Notes: generated by a model not told the origin, from the letters alone. 64,000 bases of DNA from DATAUD01 sp036268455 (GCA_036268455.1 DATAUD010000024.1:20710-84709); one strand, 5' to 3'. Shown: positions 8,822 to 17,657, numbered from the stretch's first letter. Numbers and translations are program-made.

Positions 8822-10741
8822 TCAGGCTTGTATTCCCGTCCTCTCCAGCCAGCGAGATAAGTTTGCCATCTGCCACAGGAAAAGAGTCTGGCGCTCGCCT
8901 CTGCCCGCCATGAAACAGCGCCGGGAAGCGTCGAAATGATGGGCGCATACGTACGGCCGCAACCGCCTCTGCGCCGCAGTGATGGCGTCAGTCAACGCCG
9001 AGTATCCGTGCTTGAAAAGGCAATGATTAAAAGCGTGGCCGAGGTTCGATTTGTCGGGCCGCCATTGTACTTCGCGCGGAAGGATTCCGTCCATCGCTTT
9101 GCGCAAAATCCACCGTGTATAGCCGCCATGAATTTTGAGTCGCGGCGGCAGACCAAGACAAAATTCAATCAATCGCCGGTCCCAAAATGGAAATCGCAAT
9201 TCAATGCCAAACGGCGCGGCCGCCTGGTCTAGCATTTCCAGCGTCGCGGGCATGACGCCCCACGCCAGTGTTTGGTAGTGCGCCTCCTTTTCCGTCTTCG
9301 CCGGCGGCGGCGCCGTTGCGCGCAACGAATCACGATACTCGCGAAAACCGACGCGCTTGACAAATTCCCGGTCCAGCACGCAATCGCACGCGGGATTCCC
9401 CCTGCACGTGGAGCGCCATCGTCGCGCCACACCGCGCCCCAGACGGAGCGATTGGGACGGAATTTTGGGCAACAAACCCTGGTGCCAGACATAGGCCCAC
9501 AGAAGTCCGGGTGTGGAACATCCCGATGTTCGAGCGGCGCCCTTAACCAGCCGGCTCAGTTCCAGCCACTCATTCGCTCGCGCCAGTTCCAGAAGGTAAG
9601 TGACCCCGTGCGAAATTGTGGTGTCACCGTCAAAACCGTCGAGCACAACCTGCACACCGCGTTTCCTCGCCAGACTGTATAACCCCCAGTTTAAAAACAT
9701 GTTCGTTGCTACATGGACTTCGGCCTGCGTTTCCGCGACTTCGGGCGGGGCGAGAAATGGATTGCACTGGTCCGCAGCCAGATAGGACGCTTCAAAGCCG
9801 CCGCTCTCAACCGCTGCGGTTACGAAGCGCCGCTCGTTGCTGCGCGGCACTTCATCAAACACGGCGGAGAAGGTAGCCAGCGGCCTGCGCCCTTGCTCAC
9901 ATTGGAGACGACCCGCCATCGCGGTAATGGATGATGAGTCCAATCCACCGCTCAACATCGATCCGGCTCGGCCTGCTGTCCGCAGGCGCGTCCTTACCGC
10001 TTCTTGAAACAGCGCCCGGAAGGCTTCGACGTATTCCTGGTCTGAATTAAAACGCGTTTCGCAAGCCGGATTCAAAGTCCAGTATTTCGCCAAACGGACT
10101 CCATGTTCGTTTACGCGCAACGAATGCGCCGGCGGCAAGCGCACGATGTCGGCGTAAAACGTTGCGGCTGTGTCGCCGAAAAATGTGGTAAGATGGTTGG
10201 CCAGACGAAGTTCGTTCAGCCGTCGCGGAATCCAGTCCAATTTCAACAGCCCATCAATGCAACTGCAAAACGCAAAGCGCGGACCAGACTTCACATAGTA
10301 GAAAGGTTTGATGCCGAAATGGTCACGCGCGCAGAAAAGTGTCCTTGTTTCACAGTCCCAAATGGCAAAAGCAAAATCACCCAGCAGGTGCGTCGGGCAA
10401 TAATCGCCCCATTTCTGATAGGCTGCGAGAATTAACGTTGAATCGGGAATATTATTCGGAGGAATTTCTTGAAAGCCAAGATCACGGATGAGTTCGTCTC
10501 GATTATCAAGACGCGCATCAGCGGTGATATAGCAACTTCGATCGGTATTAGTCGCCGGCATTTTCTCGTGGAGCGATTCGGGTGTCGTTCGGAGCAGACA
10601 ATTTCCTAATGCAATACCAGGCTCGGCCCAAACGCCCGCAGCATCCGGCCCCCGCCTGGCAAGATACCCTAGCAAGCGCTGGAGTTCCGCCGGATCCGAC
10701 GGATGGCCATCAATAGTGTGGATTCCAAAGATCGCACTCAT
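8822..10741 (-). CDS. lasso cyclase, asparagine-synthetase-like (C protein)
   Basis: The 639-aa protein has the two-domain fold of asparagine synthase B: an N-terminal Ntn glutaminase-like domain (about 1-210) and a C-terminal ATP-pyrophosphatase domain with PP-loop SGGLDSSS at 264-271. The N-terminus reads MSAIFGIHTIDG, so the catalytic Cys2 of true glutaminases is missing and free-ammonia production is not expected. Lasso cyclases (McjC family) use the ATP domain to adenylate the Asp/Glu side chain and close the ring; that is family knowledge. The gene sits 22 bp after the second PqqD gene and 46 bp before the precursor. An ordinary asparagine synthetase of a polysaccharide locus is the alternative, but the precursor and B1/B2 neighbours argue against it. 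Confidence 0.88.
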   Translation of the reverse strand: MSAIFGIHTIDGHPSDPAELQRLLGYLARRGPDAAGVWAEPGIALGNCLLRTTPESLHEKMPATNTDRSCYITADARLDNRDELIRDLGFQEIPPNNIPDSTLILAAYQKWGDYCPTHLLGDFAFAIWDCETRTLFCARDHFGIKPFYYVKSGPRFAFCSCIDGLLKLDWIPRRLNELRLANHLTTFFGDTAATFYADIVRLPPAHSLRVNEHGVRLAKYWTLNPACETRFNSDQEYVEAFRALFQEAVRTRLRTAGRAGSMLSGGLDSSSITAMAGRLQCEQGRRPLATFSAVFDEVPRSNERRFVTAAVESGGFEASYLAADQCNPFLAPPEVAETQAEVHVATNMFLNWGLYSLARKRGVQVVLDGFDGDTTISHGVTYLLELARANEWLELSRLVKGAARTSGCSTPGLLWAYVWHQGLLPKIPSQSLRLGRGVARRWRSTCRGNPACDCVLDREFVKRVGFREYRDSLRATAPPPAKTEKEAHYQTLAWGVMPATLEMLDQAAAPFGIELRFPFWDRRLIEFCLGLPPRLKIHGGYTRWILRKAMDGILPREVQWRPDKSNLGHAFNHCLFKHGYSALTDAITAAQRRLRPYVCAHHFDASRRCFMAGRGERQTLFLWQMANLSRWLERTGIQA

Positions 10742-10763
10742 ATATCAATCCCGACGGTGCGAA

Positions 10764-11069
10764 TCATGGCGCGGATACCTCTATCAAGCCGTGCGCGCGT
10801 AGTTCCGTAACAATTCGAAAAAGATCATGTTCGCAACGCGCGTCATCCACGTCGAACTCCTTAAGCAATCGATTTTTGATTTCAATTAATGTTTTCGGTT
10901 GGCCCATTTGGCGCCAGATGTTCGCGCCGACGACGTTCAAGGTGTAATAGATTCCGGAGCTGTTATTGAGCAACGAAATCTCGTCGCCAAGCTCGGCGAA
11001 TATGACGTCGTTACCCGCCTTGATTTGGGTCAACATTGTCAAAGGTTTTTCGAGTGTTTGTGTGTTCAT
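10764..11069 (-). CDS. PqqD-like leader-binding protein (RRE, B1), copy 2
   Basis: The 101-aa protein has the PqqD winged-helix pattern: GDEISLLNNSSGIYYTLN, then VGANIWRQM, then a helical C-terminal half ending HGLIEV. In lasso clusters B1 recognises the leader and presents it to the B2 protease. It lies 12 bp after the B2 gene and 22 bp before the cyclase. A paralogue is encoded at 11500-11820, sharing the N-x(2)-G-x(2)-Y and VGxxIW elements and a conserved Arg-Cys-Glu-x-Asp-Leu stretch. Two RRE proteins for one precursor are unusual. Confidence 0.88.
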   Translation of the reverse strand: MNTQTLEKPLTMLTQIKAGNDVIFAELGDEISLLNNSSGIYYTLNVVGANIWRQMGQPKTLIEIKNRLLKEFDVDDARCEHDLFRIVTELRAHGLIEVSAP

Positions 11070-11081
11070 GCTAAAGAGTTG

Positions 11082-11522
11082 TTAATCGGCGGAGTTTCGC
11101 CTCAATCGCGTATAACGTTCAAACCCTTCGACTGCGCCGCCAATAACAATGCGACCTTGAGTTTCGACCCATGCGTGGGCTTCGAATTGGCCATCCAATG
11201 CGCGAGCAACACCCAAACGCAATTCGGAATGTTGCCCCAATCTACCCAACAACACCTGTGTTGCCATTCCTTGAGTAAGGCAGGTCGCTCCCGGAACGCG
11301 GCGGCTCGCGGCCTCAACCGCCCACGTCACCTCTCTGATGCTGCGACGCTCCAAATGCCGCCATGGGCCCGGCGGTTTGCTTTGCCGTTCCACCCAGTTT
11401 CGTGTCATCCGAAACGGCTGCAGCCAAAGTCGCATGCGGATGGCCAGCACAAGAACCAGCGCATGGTAAAACAAGCGGCGCTCGCCCGCACTGAGCTGTC
11501 TATATCGCGCGATCAGCCGCAT
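11082..11522 (-). CDS. lasso peptide biosynthesis B2 protein (transglutaminase-like leader peptidase)
   Basis: The 146-aa protein matches the B2/Transglut_core3 family in length and motifs. Cys81 lies in GATCLTQGMATQVLL and His116 in EAHAWVE, the expected Cys-His pair of this cysteine protease family. The third residue, usually an Asp about a dozen residues after the His, is not obvious (the position reads IGGAVEG). B2 cuts the leader just before the core residue 1. Its start overlaps the end of the upstream PqqD gene by 23 bp, so the two are probably translationally coupled. Confidence 0.85.
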   Translation of the reverse strand: MRLIARYRQLSAGERRLFYHALVLVLAIRMRLWLQPFRMTRNWVERQSKPPGPWRHLERRSIREVTWAVEAASRRVPGATCLTQGMATQVLLGRLGQHSELRLGVARALDGQFEAHAWVETQGRIVIGGAVEGFERYTRLRRNSAD

Positions 11523-11820
11523 GCGTCAATTCCACCAAATCATTCTGTGCGAGTTCGGTCAGCAACCCCAAAAGGTCTCGTTCACATCGCGATGACTCCA
11601 CCGAGTATTCTTCCACGATGAAATCGCGAATTTCACGAACACTCCGGTTGGCCTTCAACTGACTCCAAATCCGCGTGCCTACCTCGTCCATTCCGTAACG
11701 GACACCCGTTTTGAAGTTCAAAACGGCGAATTTGCCGCCGGAGTCGAAGACCCTGTGTTCCTTGCTGCATTTAACTCGAGTATTCAGGTCGATCTGATGC
11801 GGTTCAAGCCGGTTGGGCAT
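11500..11820 (-). CDS. PqqD-like leader-binding protein (RRE, B1), copy 1
   Basis: The 106-aa protein follows the PqqD pattern: GGKFAVLNFKTGVRYGM, then VGTRIWSQL, then a C-terminal helix pair ending NDLVEL. It is the first RiPP gene of the run, 19 bp downstream of the WcaI-like glycosyltransferase, and overlaps the B2 gene by 23 bp. It may serve B2 while the other copy serves the cyclase, but nothing in the sequence proves a division of labour. Confidence 0.85.
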   Translation of the reverse strand: MPNRLEPHQIDLNTRVKCSKEHRVFDSGGKFAVLNFKTGVRYGMDEVGTRIWSQLKANRSVREIRDFIVEEYSVESSRCERDLLGLLTELAQNDLVELTHAADRAI

Positions 11821-11839
11821 ATGGTATCTCCTTGTTGAA

Positions 11840-13135
11840 TTAATCTGACTGAGGTTGAATTCGCAGGTCGTTCCGTTCGATTATCCACAATGACGGAGTC
11901 TTATACTGCCGCAAGGTTTGGGGCCGCATCCGTCGGAGCATCACTTCAAAATCTGTTAAAACTCTATCAAACTCGAATTGTTGAACAAAATTTCGCCCTG
12001 CCGCGCCAAATTTTTGTAAATCACTTTGTTGCGAAAGTTCCTGAATGGCGTCGGCTATGCGGCCAGGTTGGTTAGGCTCAACATTGACGCCGAACCGGCC
12101 CATTCCCAAGGCGCCCGATAATTCGCTTGTTTCATCGGCAACTGTTAATACCGGTTTGCCAAAGGCTAGTGTCCGGAGCAATTTACTGGGAAAGAAAAAT
12201 TGGCCAGTGCCCGTCTCTTGTGTAATAACAGCCAGATCAATGTCCACTAGCATCTCGCGATAATGCTCCTCCGGTTGCAGCGGGAGCATGAGCACATTTT
12301 CCAACCCATGGTTCTTTACAAGGCGCATGAGCGACTCGCGGCGGGCTCCATCACCGGAAATCAGTATCCGAATCTTGCAAGTTTGCATTCGCCGCGCGGC
12401 CTCAATGAGCACGTCCAATCCCTGTTTTACACCTAAATTGCCTGAGTAAGCGGCCAGGAATACGTCTTTGGCAATTCCGTTGCGATCACGGAATGCCCCG
12501 GGTCGGGGGATCGTTTCAGGCTCGGGAATGGTGACGCCATTAGGAAAATAGACGATTTTTAACTTCGGCACTCCCTTGCTCGCAAACGCTTGGAGCATAC
12601 CCTCGCTGATTCCGGATACCCTGTCGGCTTTCCGGTATGCCAATGCTTCCAATGCATACAAAGCCCGCGTCAGCCACCCGCGCTTGAGTAACCCCAGCCC
12701 CAAGGCCGCGTCAGGTTGCAAGTCCTGGACATGGAAACAGAAAGGGGCCGGTTTTAAGAGTGTCAAAAGCCACGCGGCAGCGCCCAGAAGCAAGGGCGGC
12801 GAAACCACCACCATCACGTCTGGACGAGGCAAAAACAACTGTCGCAAAAACGACGCGGCTACGAATGAGAGCTCGTGCAAAATTCTCGTTTTTCCACTCG
12901 GTCGTCGAGGGACATATTGCCGGCACCGGTGAACAGTTACATTGCCCATTCGTTCGGTGCGATAGATCGCCCGTTTGTCGGCTGGCTGTTTCTTCCAGCT
13001 TGGATAGTATGGGAACCCAGTCACCATTCGGACTGAGTGTCCGTTGGCGCTGAGATGCTCGCATAATGCTTGATTATACGGCCCGATCCCGGTAAGTTCT
13101 GGCGCGTAGTTAATTCCCCAAACAGTAATGTTCAT
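11840..13135 (-). CDS. WcaI-like family 4 glycosyltransferase
   Basis: The 431-aa protein begins MNITVWGINYAPELTGIGPY, the classical WcaI-type GT4 start, with the glycine-rich donor/acceptor loop. The C-terminal domain carries AAYSGNLGVKQGLDVLIEAA, a typical GT-B donor-site segment, and ends in a helix packing on the N-terminal domain. It would add a sugar to a lipid-linked exopolysaccharide intermediate at the cytoplasmic face of the inner membrane. It overlaps the VanZ-like gene by 4 bp and lies just before the RiPP genes. Confidence 0.88.
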   Translation of the reverse strand: MNITVWGINYAPELTGIGPYNQALCEHLSANGHSVRMVTGFPYYPSWKKQPADKRAIYRTERMGNVTVHRCRQYVPRRPSGKTRILHELSFVAASFLRQLFLPRPDVMVVVSPPLLLGAAAWLLTLLKPAPFCFHVQDLQPDAALGLGLLKRGWLTRALYALEALAYRKADRVSGISEGMLQAFASKGVPKLKIVYFPNGVTIPEPETIPRPGAFRDRNGIAKDVFLAAYSGNLGVKQGLDVLIEAARRMQTCKIRILISGDGARRESLMRLVKNHGLENVLMLPLQPEEHYREMLVDIDLAVITQETGTGQFFFPSKLLRTLAFGKPVLTVADETSELSGALGMGRFGVNVEPNQPGRIADAIQELSQQSDLQKFGAAGRNFVQQFEFDRVLTDFEVMLRRMRPQTLRQYKTPSLWIIERNDLRIQPQSD

Positions 13136-13629
13136 ACAGAATCTTGTGGTTCAAACCACTTGTCTGCAGCTCGCCTAAGAACCGCCACGACACACCAACT
13201 GCTTAACAGACCGGACCACGCGGAAAGAACATCTTTTGGATCGGAAACGCGGCCCGGAATCCAGATTTGGACCACTTCGATTCCTGCCACAAGCGCCGCC
13301 AGGATAAGAATAACCGTCGTGTATTTCATTCTCATGTATGCCAAGCCGCTTCGCTCTTTTAGAAACAATGTTTGCTCTGACAGGAAGAAACCGAGAAGAC
13401 CCATTCCAAAATATGCCAGGAAATTGGCCAGGGTATCATGCGTGTTGATCCAATACGCCCATGCTTTTGGCAAACCTTTCGTCCTGCCCCCATTCTGGCG
13501 CGCGGGCCGCAAACTAAAAAAAAGCAGCCCAACCAGCCCCACCCAAAAAATCCACACAAAGAGTTTCTGAATGACCTCTGATTTCATTCTGGTGAGTCTG
13601 GATGGTTTAGGGGCATCTGCGCATGTCAT
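13132..13629 (-). CDS. VanZ-like membrane protein
   Basis: The 165-aa protein has about four hydrophobic segments and the VanZ-like pattern HDTLANFLAYFGMGLLGFF followed by VQIWIPGRVSDPKDVLSAWSG, including the conserved Asp/Pro/Gly residues. VanZ-like proteins often sit in exopolysaccharide loci of this phylum, but their role is not well defined. Both ends overlap the neighbouring genes by 4 bp, so it belongs to the same operon. Confidence 0.75.
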   Translation of the reverse strand: MTCADAPKPSRLTRMKSEVIQKLFVWIFWVGLVGLLFFSLRPARQNGGRTKGLPKAWAYWINTHDTLANFLAYFGMGLLGFFLSEQTLFLKERSGLAYMRMKYTTVILILAALVAGIEVVQIWIPGRVSDPKDVLSAWSGLLSSWCVVAVLRRAADKWFEPQDSV

Positions 13630-14897
13630 GAGGCGAAACTTATAGATTTGCCGTGAGACGACGAAGGCACTGGTGCCCGAGTCCGTTCAGTTCCGGTGTT
13701 CATAATCTCTCGGTAGAGCGCAATGTATCCCTCCACCATGCGAACGGTTGAGAACCTGGCGGCGTTGCGCAGGCCGCATTGAATACGGGCATCCCGCTCG
13801 TCGAGAGACTCCAGCAGAATCTCCATCAGTGAGGTCACAGCTGTGTCGGCGGAATGAATTGACAGGGGGCCCGGTTTCGAGCGCTGAAGCTCGAAATAGG
13901 CCGCCGCGTTCCCGCCAATCTCGCTCATTGGCTCACGGTCAGCAATGACCACCGGGCAACCACACGCCTGTGCTTCAATAATAGGCCAGCCAAACCCTTC
14001 CTCGAGAGAGGGGAAGAGCAAAAGCTCGGCGGTGGAATAAAGGGCTTGCAGCTCTTCGTTTGAAACTCGGTTCAATTCGACCACATATTTTTCTAAACGA
14101 TTTGTCGATATTGCGCGTCGCATTTCTGGCGTGAAGCGTTTGCCCACCATGACAAGCTGTGGGGGTTGTGGCATTTTTTCGCGTAAGCGCGCGTAAATTT
14201 GGATTACGCCCAGGCGATTCTTATACCATAGGTTTCCACCTACATGAAGAATGAATCCGGATCGAGGCATTGTTGACGGGAGGTCACCAAGACGTGCGGA
14301 TGACTCTTCTTTGGAAAGCGGTGCATAGGAATGATTCAGTCCGTTATAGATCAAGGATAATTGCCGGGGTTCAAGCACGCTGAGACGGAGCAGGTCCCGG
14401 CGCGTTGCTGTGGAGATGCAGGCCACCCTCTGAACGGCATTCAAACCGCGGAGAATCCACCGTTGATAAGCTCGTCCACTCGCTCGAACACGGCAACCTG
14501 GAAACTCTCCGAGCGCCGATCTAACCGCCAGGAGATCGTGGCATGTAACCAAGTGCGGTATACCCGCCAAGGCTCGAACGTAAATCGCATTGGAGTGATC
14601 GCAAATGTGGACGAGCGCGTTTGAGTCAAGTCGGCGCATCCGATTCGACAGCCGGCGCGGAAACAACAGAAACTTGTCAATGTAACCCAGCCACTTTCCC
14701 AATCCGGTGTCGATTCGCAACAAGCGGCCCACTATGGGTGCGGGGCACAATTGCTCGGTTACAATTCCGTAACTGGGCAGGTGCAGCTCAAGCAAATCGG
14801 CAAAACGGCGCATGCTTTCCTGGCCGTCGTTCGGATAATTGCCGACTAAAAGAACCTTCAGTTCGTTCTTACACTCATTTCGGACGATCGGAATCAT
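13626..14897 (-). CDS. family 4 glycosyltransferase
   Basis: The GT-B fold protein has the N-terminal VLLVGNYPNDGQES motif, a hinge with YNGLNHSYAPL and HVGGNLWYKNRLGVIQIY, and the C-terminal E-x7-E signature in SLEEGFGWPIIEAQACGCPV. These are diagnostic of retaining GT4 enzymes. The frame extends upstream to a TTG at 14960, but the ATG at 14897 avoids overlapping the previous gene and is preferred (about 423 aa). It probably builds the exopolysaccharide repeat; donor and acceptor cannot be told. Confidence 0.85.
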   Translation of the reverse strand: MIPIVRNECKNELKVLLVGNYPNDGQESMRRFADLLELHLPSYGIVTEQLCPAPIVGRLLRIDTGLGKWLGYIDKFLLFPRRLSNRMRRLDSNALVHICDHSNAIYVRALAGIPHLVTCHDLLAVRSALGEFPGCRVRASGRAYQRWILRGLNAVQRVACISTATRRDLLRLSVLEPRQLSLIYNGLNHSYAPLSKEESSARLGDLPSTMPRSGFILHVGGNLWYKNRLGVIQIYARLREKMPQPPQLVMVGKRFTPEMRRAISTNRLEKYVVELNRVSNEELQALYSTAELLLFPSLEEGFGWPIIEAQACGCPVVIADREPMSEIGGNAAAYFELQRSKPGPLSIHSADTAVTSLMEILLESLDERDARIQCGLRNAARFSTVRMVEGYIALYREIMNTGTERTRAPVPSSSHGKSISFAS

Positions 14898-14922
14898 CGT
14901 ATGTTTAGGAAGTGTCGGACCA

Positions 14923-16179
14923 TTAACAGGCTGCCACAGGCGCAGCCCCAGCCTCGACAATCTGCGTTTGCAAAGAGTGCCGCGGCTCTTTGTTAATCAA
15001 GCGTTCGCCATCGTATAAAGTTTCCTGGCAAATTGCGTCCCAATATTGACGTGCTATTACCTTCCAGTCGGCGTGTCCCTCGTACCACAACCGTGCTGTC
15101 GTCGAAATTCGGGCAAGGTGTCCAGTAATAGCCATTTCCTCGAATCGGTTTACACTCCGTGGCGAATCATTCGAAGCAATGAAGTGTTCGCCTTCACTCA
15201 ACGGCTCCGCGTTCCCGCCGTCACATAGGACCGATGGGCAACCGATCGCCAAAGCAGCCATAAATGCGCTGGACTTGCAGGCAAGTTGACCGCTAGAGTG
15301 GGATAGGTAAATGTCCGCCCTTCCAAAAAGCCTGGATGCATCGCCCGGGCTTTCCGCGGCTCGGACGTCTATTCGTTGAGACGGAATGCACTTTTCCAAG
15401 AGTTGTGCATCCTCCCTTCCCATTTTTGCCGTCTGCGATCCTTTGCCCAGCAACATGGCACTGGCAAGCAGATTCTTATTGTGCATTGTCCGAATCAGGT
15501 TCGTATGAGCCTTGATTGTTGCTACACGGGATCCTTGCTCGCCAAAAATTCCCACACGCAACCCCTTGTTTGGTCGAAGGTTGGGTTTGGGTCTGTCAAG
15601 GATCGGCAACAAACTCGGATTGGGGAGACATAGGGTTTTGTTGGGCTGAATTCGATCAAGAAGGTTTTTCATACACCGGGTGCTGGTGACCGAAACCTTA
15701 GATCGGAGATGAAATCCCTGAACAATTGAACGCTGCAGTCTCCACAAATAGAACCTGCTTATCCAGGGTTTGGCGCACGGTTCCCATAGTTCATGAAAGA
15801 CAGTGCAGAATTGCCGGTCCGACGCCGCCGCCAGGACCATTCGCTCGTCCAGCCACGATTTGATTCCTTGATACAACCAGACAGGAATTCCCAGCGTGCT
15901 GTACCCAGTCCCCGCGTAGTGTAATAGCACGGTTGTTCGTTTCTCCTTGGCCGCAGCCAAGAGACCCCAGATGCCCGCCTCGTTTCGGATTCGCAAACAT
16001 CGGACCGGAAAGCCGTCGAGTTTGACCGGCCCATTCCATGTAGGATCACAGACTATGAAACGACTCTGAATTCCGCACAATTGACGGAGATGAAGCGCTA
16101 AATTCAGCGCATACTCGCCCAGATCATCACTCTGTGGCGGCAATGCTGGTACGATATGGATGCAGGTGCTGGTGGTCAT
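14923..16179 (-). CDS. glycosyltransferase-like protein (GT-B fold, divergent)
   Basis: The 418-aa protein resembles GT4 enzymes but is divergent. It starts with CIHIVPALPPQSDDLGEYAL, the GT-B N-terminal pattern, has a domain boundary at LRVGIFGEQGSRV, and a C-terminal region ASRLFGRADIYLSHSSGQLACKS where the E-x7-E motif is not clear. The ATG at 16179 has no Shine-Dalgarno site and follows a 7-bp hairpin by 7 nt. It is the first glycosyltransferase after the NusG paralogue, separated from it by 457 bp. Confidence 0.65.
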   Translation of the reverse strand: MTTSTCIHIVPALPPQSDDLGEYALNLALHLRQLCGIQSRFIVCDPTWNGPVKLDGFPVRCLRIRNEAGIWGLLAAAKEKRTTVLLHYAGTGYSTLGIPVWLYQGIKSWLDERMVLAAASDRQFCTVFHELWEPCAKPWISRFYLWRLQRSIVQGFHLRSKVSVTSTRCMKNLLDRIQPNKTLCLPNPSLLPILDRPKPNLRPNKGLRVGIFGEQGSRVATIKAHTNLIRTMHNKNLLASAMLLGKGSQTAKMGREDAQLLEKCIPSQRIDVRAAESPGDASRLFGRADIYLSHSSGQLACKSSAFMAALAIGCPSVLCDGGNAEPLSEGEHFIASNDSPRSVNRFEEMAITGHLARISTTARLWYEGHADWKVIARQYWDAICQETLYDGERLINKEPRHSLQTQIVEAGAAPVAAC

Positions 16180-16636
16180 AAGCTAGTAGGTTTAGGGGGA
16201 AACCTAAAATTCCAGGCAGCCTTAGGGATCGGCGAGTCTCGATCAATCCGGGGTCTTACAGTCAATTCATGGAAAGCTCCGCCACTGGTTATAAAAAAAC
16301 CTATCCTGACTTAATGTTGTGAGCGCGCCTAAACCGCTATGTTGGTTGAAGTGTTGTTACCCTCGGACGCGGCCTCAATAGCATATCTCATACCAATCGT
16401 TACTAGCCACGCGATATTCCTCCCAGAGAAATCTTTTTTGCAAAATGACTTCTTTTGCTGTCGGCTTTTTATCACGTTGTTCATAACTCAGCACCACGGA
16501 ATCGTCTTTGAGGTGGTACTTCTCATTTCAAAAAATGCCTTTTGCAAAGTCTCGGTCGCGAAAGATGTAATTTTGCATTCCACACCGCTGGCGAACGAAA
16601 AACAAACCTGCTCTGTCATCGTGAAACCGATCTTTG
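16180..16636 (-). promoter_or_regulatory. long leader between NusG paralogue and first glycosyltransferase, with hairpin
   Basis: No gene is convincing in these 457 bp. On the minus strand TAGGTTT (16200-16206 side) pairs perfectly with AAACCTA (16187-16193 side) around a C-rich 6-nt loop, ending 7 nt before the start codon at 16179. A second, weaker ACCAC/GTGGT pair lies near 16490-16516. Such a leader could be where the upstream NusG paralogue loads on the elongating polymerase, but no ops-like element was recognised. Confidence 0.4.
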
Positions 16637-17251
16637 TTATGCCGCCCTCGGAAAATTTCTGGGATGGTTCTCCAAACCAGACGGTGGTTTATAACCGTTT
16701 TCCACAACGATATTTTGGAGATCTATCTCCACCATTGTCACTCGGCCAAGAAATTCCAATAGCGCCTGCACTCGTTGTCGCGCAGGCCGAATTTGATGCA
16801 CGATTGCCGACAAGTCATGGAACGCCCCCCCCACTATTCGGACCCTGTCCCCAATCGAAACTTCCGTATTCAAAATTAACACCTCGTCGCTTCCAAATAC
16901 ACTCCGCAGGTCATTGATCTGTTCATCGGGAATGCTCGGGTATCCGGATTTGAAATGCACAATCCTCGAAACACCGTAGGAATAACGCACCACGTTAATG
17001 TGCAGCCGCAGGTTAAATCGCACAAAAACATACCCAGGAAATGCCGACTCAATAAACCATACAGGACCCCGACGAGTGGCTTTCCGTGTTCTTATTTGGG
17101 GGTTGAAAACCTCGAATCCCCCTTTTTTTGCCAGGCTTCCCGCAGCGATGTGCTCATGCTTAGGATGAGTTTGTACGCAGAACCAAAACCTTTGATCGCC
17201 TGCGTTAGCATCAACTAAACCCATTTGAGATGTTGAATCAGCTTCTCGCAT
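16637..17251 (-). CDS. specialised NusG paralogue (RfaH/LoaP-type antiterminator)
   Basis: The 204-aa protein has the NGN domain at about 21-118 (RFWFCVQTHPKHEHIAAGSL, FPGYVFVRFNL) and a KOW motif at 131-155 (VSIGDRVRIVGGAF). Core NusG lies beside secE/rplK, which are absent here; this copy heads a polysaccharide/RiPP run, the setting of RfaH, LoaP and UpxY proteins that prevent early termination in long operons. It may therefore control the RiPP genes too. The start may be the ATG at 17251 or the one at 17224; neither has a clear ribosome site. Confidence 0.85.
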   Translation of the reverse strand: MREADSTSQMGLVDANAGDQRFWFCVQTHPKHEHIAAGSLAKKGGFEVFNPQIRTRKATRRGPVWFIESAFPGYVFVRFNLRLHINVVRYSYGVSRIVHFKSGYPSIPDEQINDLRSVFGSDEVLILNTEVSIGDRVRIVGGAFHDLSAIVHQIRPARQRVQALLEFLGRVTMVEIDLQNIVVENGYKPPSGLENHPRNFPRAA

Positions 17252-17657
17252 TGAAATGCAAAAGGACTTCTGATCTCTTAATGTAAGTGATTGCTGAACC
17301 TTTTTTCCAGCCGGTTAATTTAAGCAGATTTTAAGCCAAGCTGTATAATTAAGCGTTTCACTCGTGAATCGTCCGCGTGCGATTTGCACGTCTGTAAAAC
17401 GGGTATTGGGTTTCAGCGTCAACAAAACCGTGTAGATTATTGCGAGGACGGTATTTGGGTTATTGTGTAACCATATCCGACATTTTGACCCAAACCGGCG
17501 TATCTTTTCATCGAGGCGGTGTACCCGAACGGCCCGGACAAACTGGTCAGGAAGATCGCTTTTGACTTTGGTGAATTCTACGGAACAGTAAAACACGTTG
17601 TGACAGGTCACGCCAACGTCAATGCCTGCAATGGCACAGGCACAACGGAGCAATCAT
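17252..17657. other. intergenic region upstream of the NusG paralogue
   Basis: This 400-bp stretch separates the minus-strand operon from plus-strand remnants. It should contain the operon promoter; a TTGACG at about 17415-17425 on the minus strand is a possible -35, without a good -10. Two small palindromes are visible: CGTGC/GCACG at 17376-17390 and GTGAC/GTCAC at 17600-17611. The open frames here look like chance. Confidence 0.35.

Noticed and set aside
8822..10741. Ordinary glutamine-dependent asparagine synthetase
   Set aside because: Cys2 is absent and the direct neighbours are B1, B2 and a lasso-type precursor, so a cyclase is the better call.
16339..16917. Plus-strand frame of 192 aa opposite the NusG paralogue and its leader
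   Set aside because: Half of it is antisense to the NusG gene and the rest has no family-like pattern or ribosome site.
17315..17653. Minus-strand frame of 112 aa upstream of the NusG paralogue
   Set aside because: Composition rich in Cys/Arg/Asn without motif, no ribosome site, and it covers the expected promoter region.
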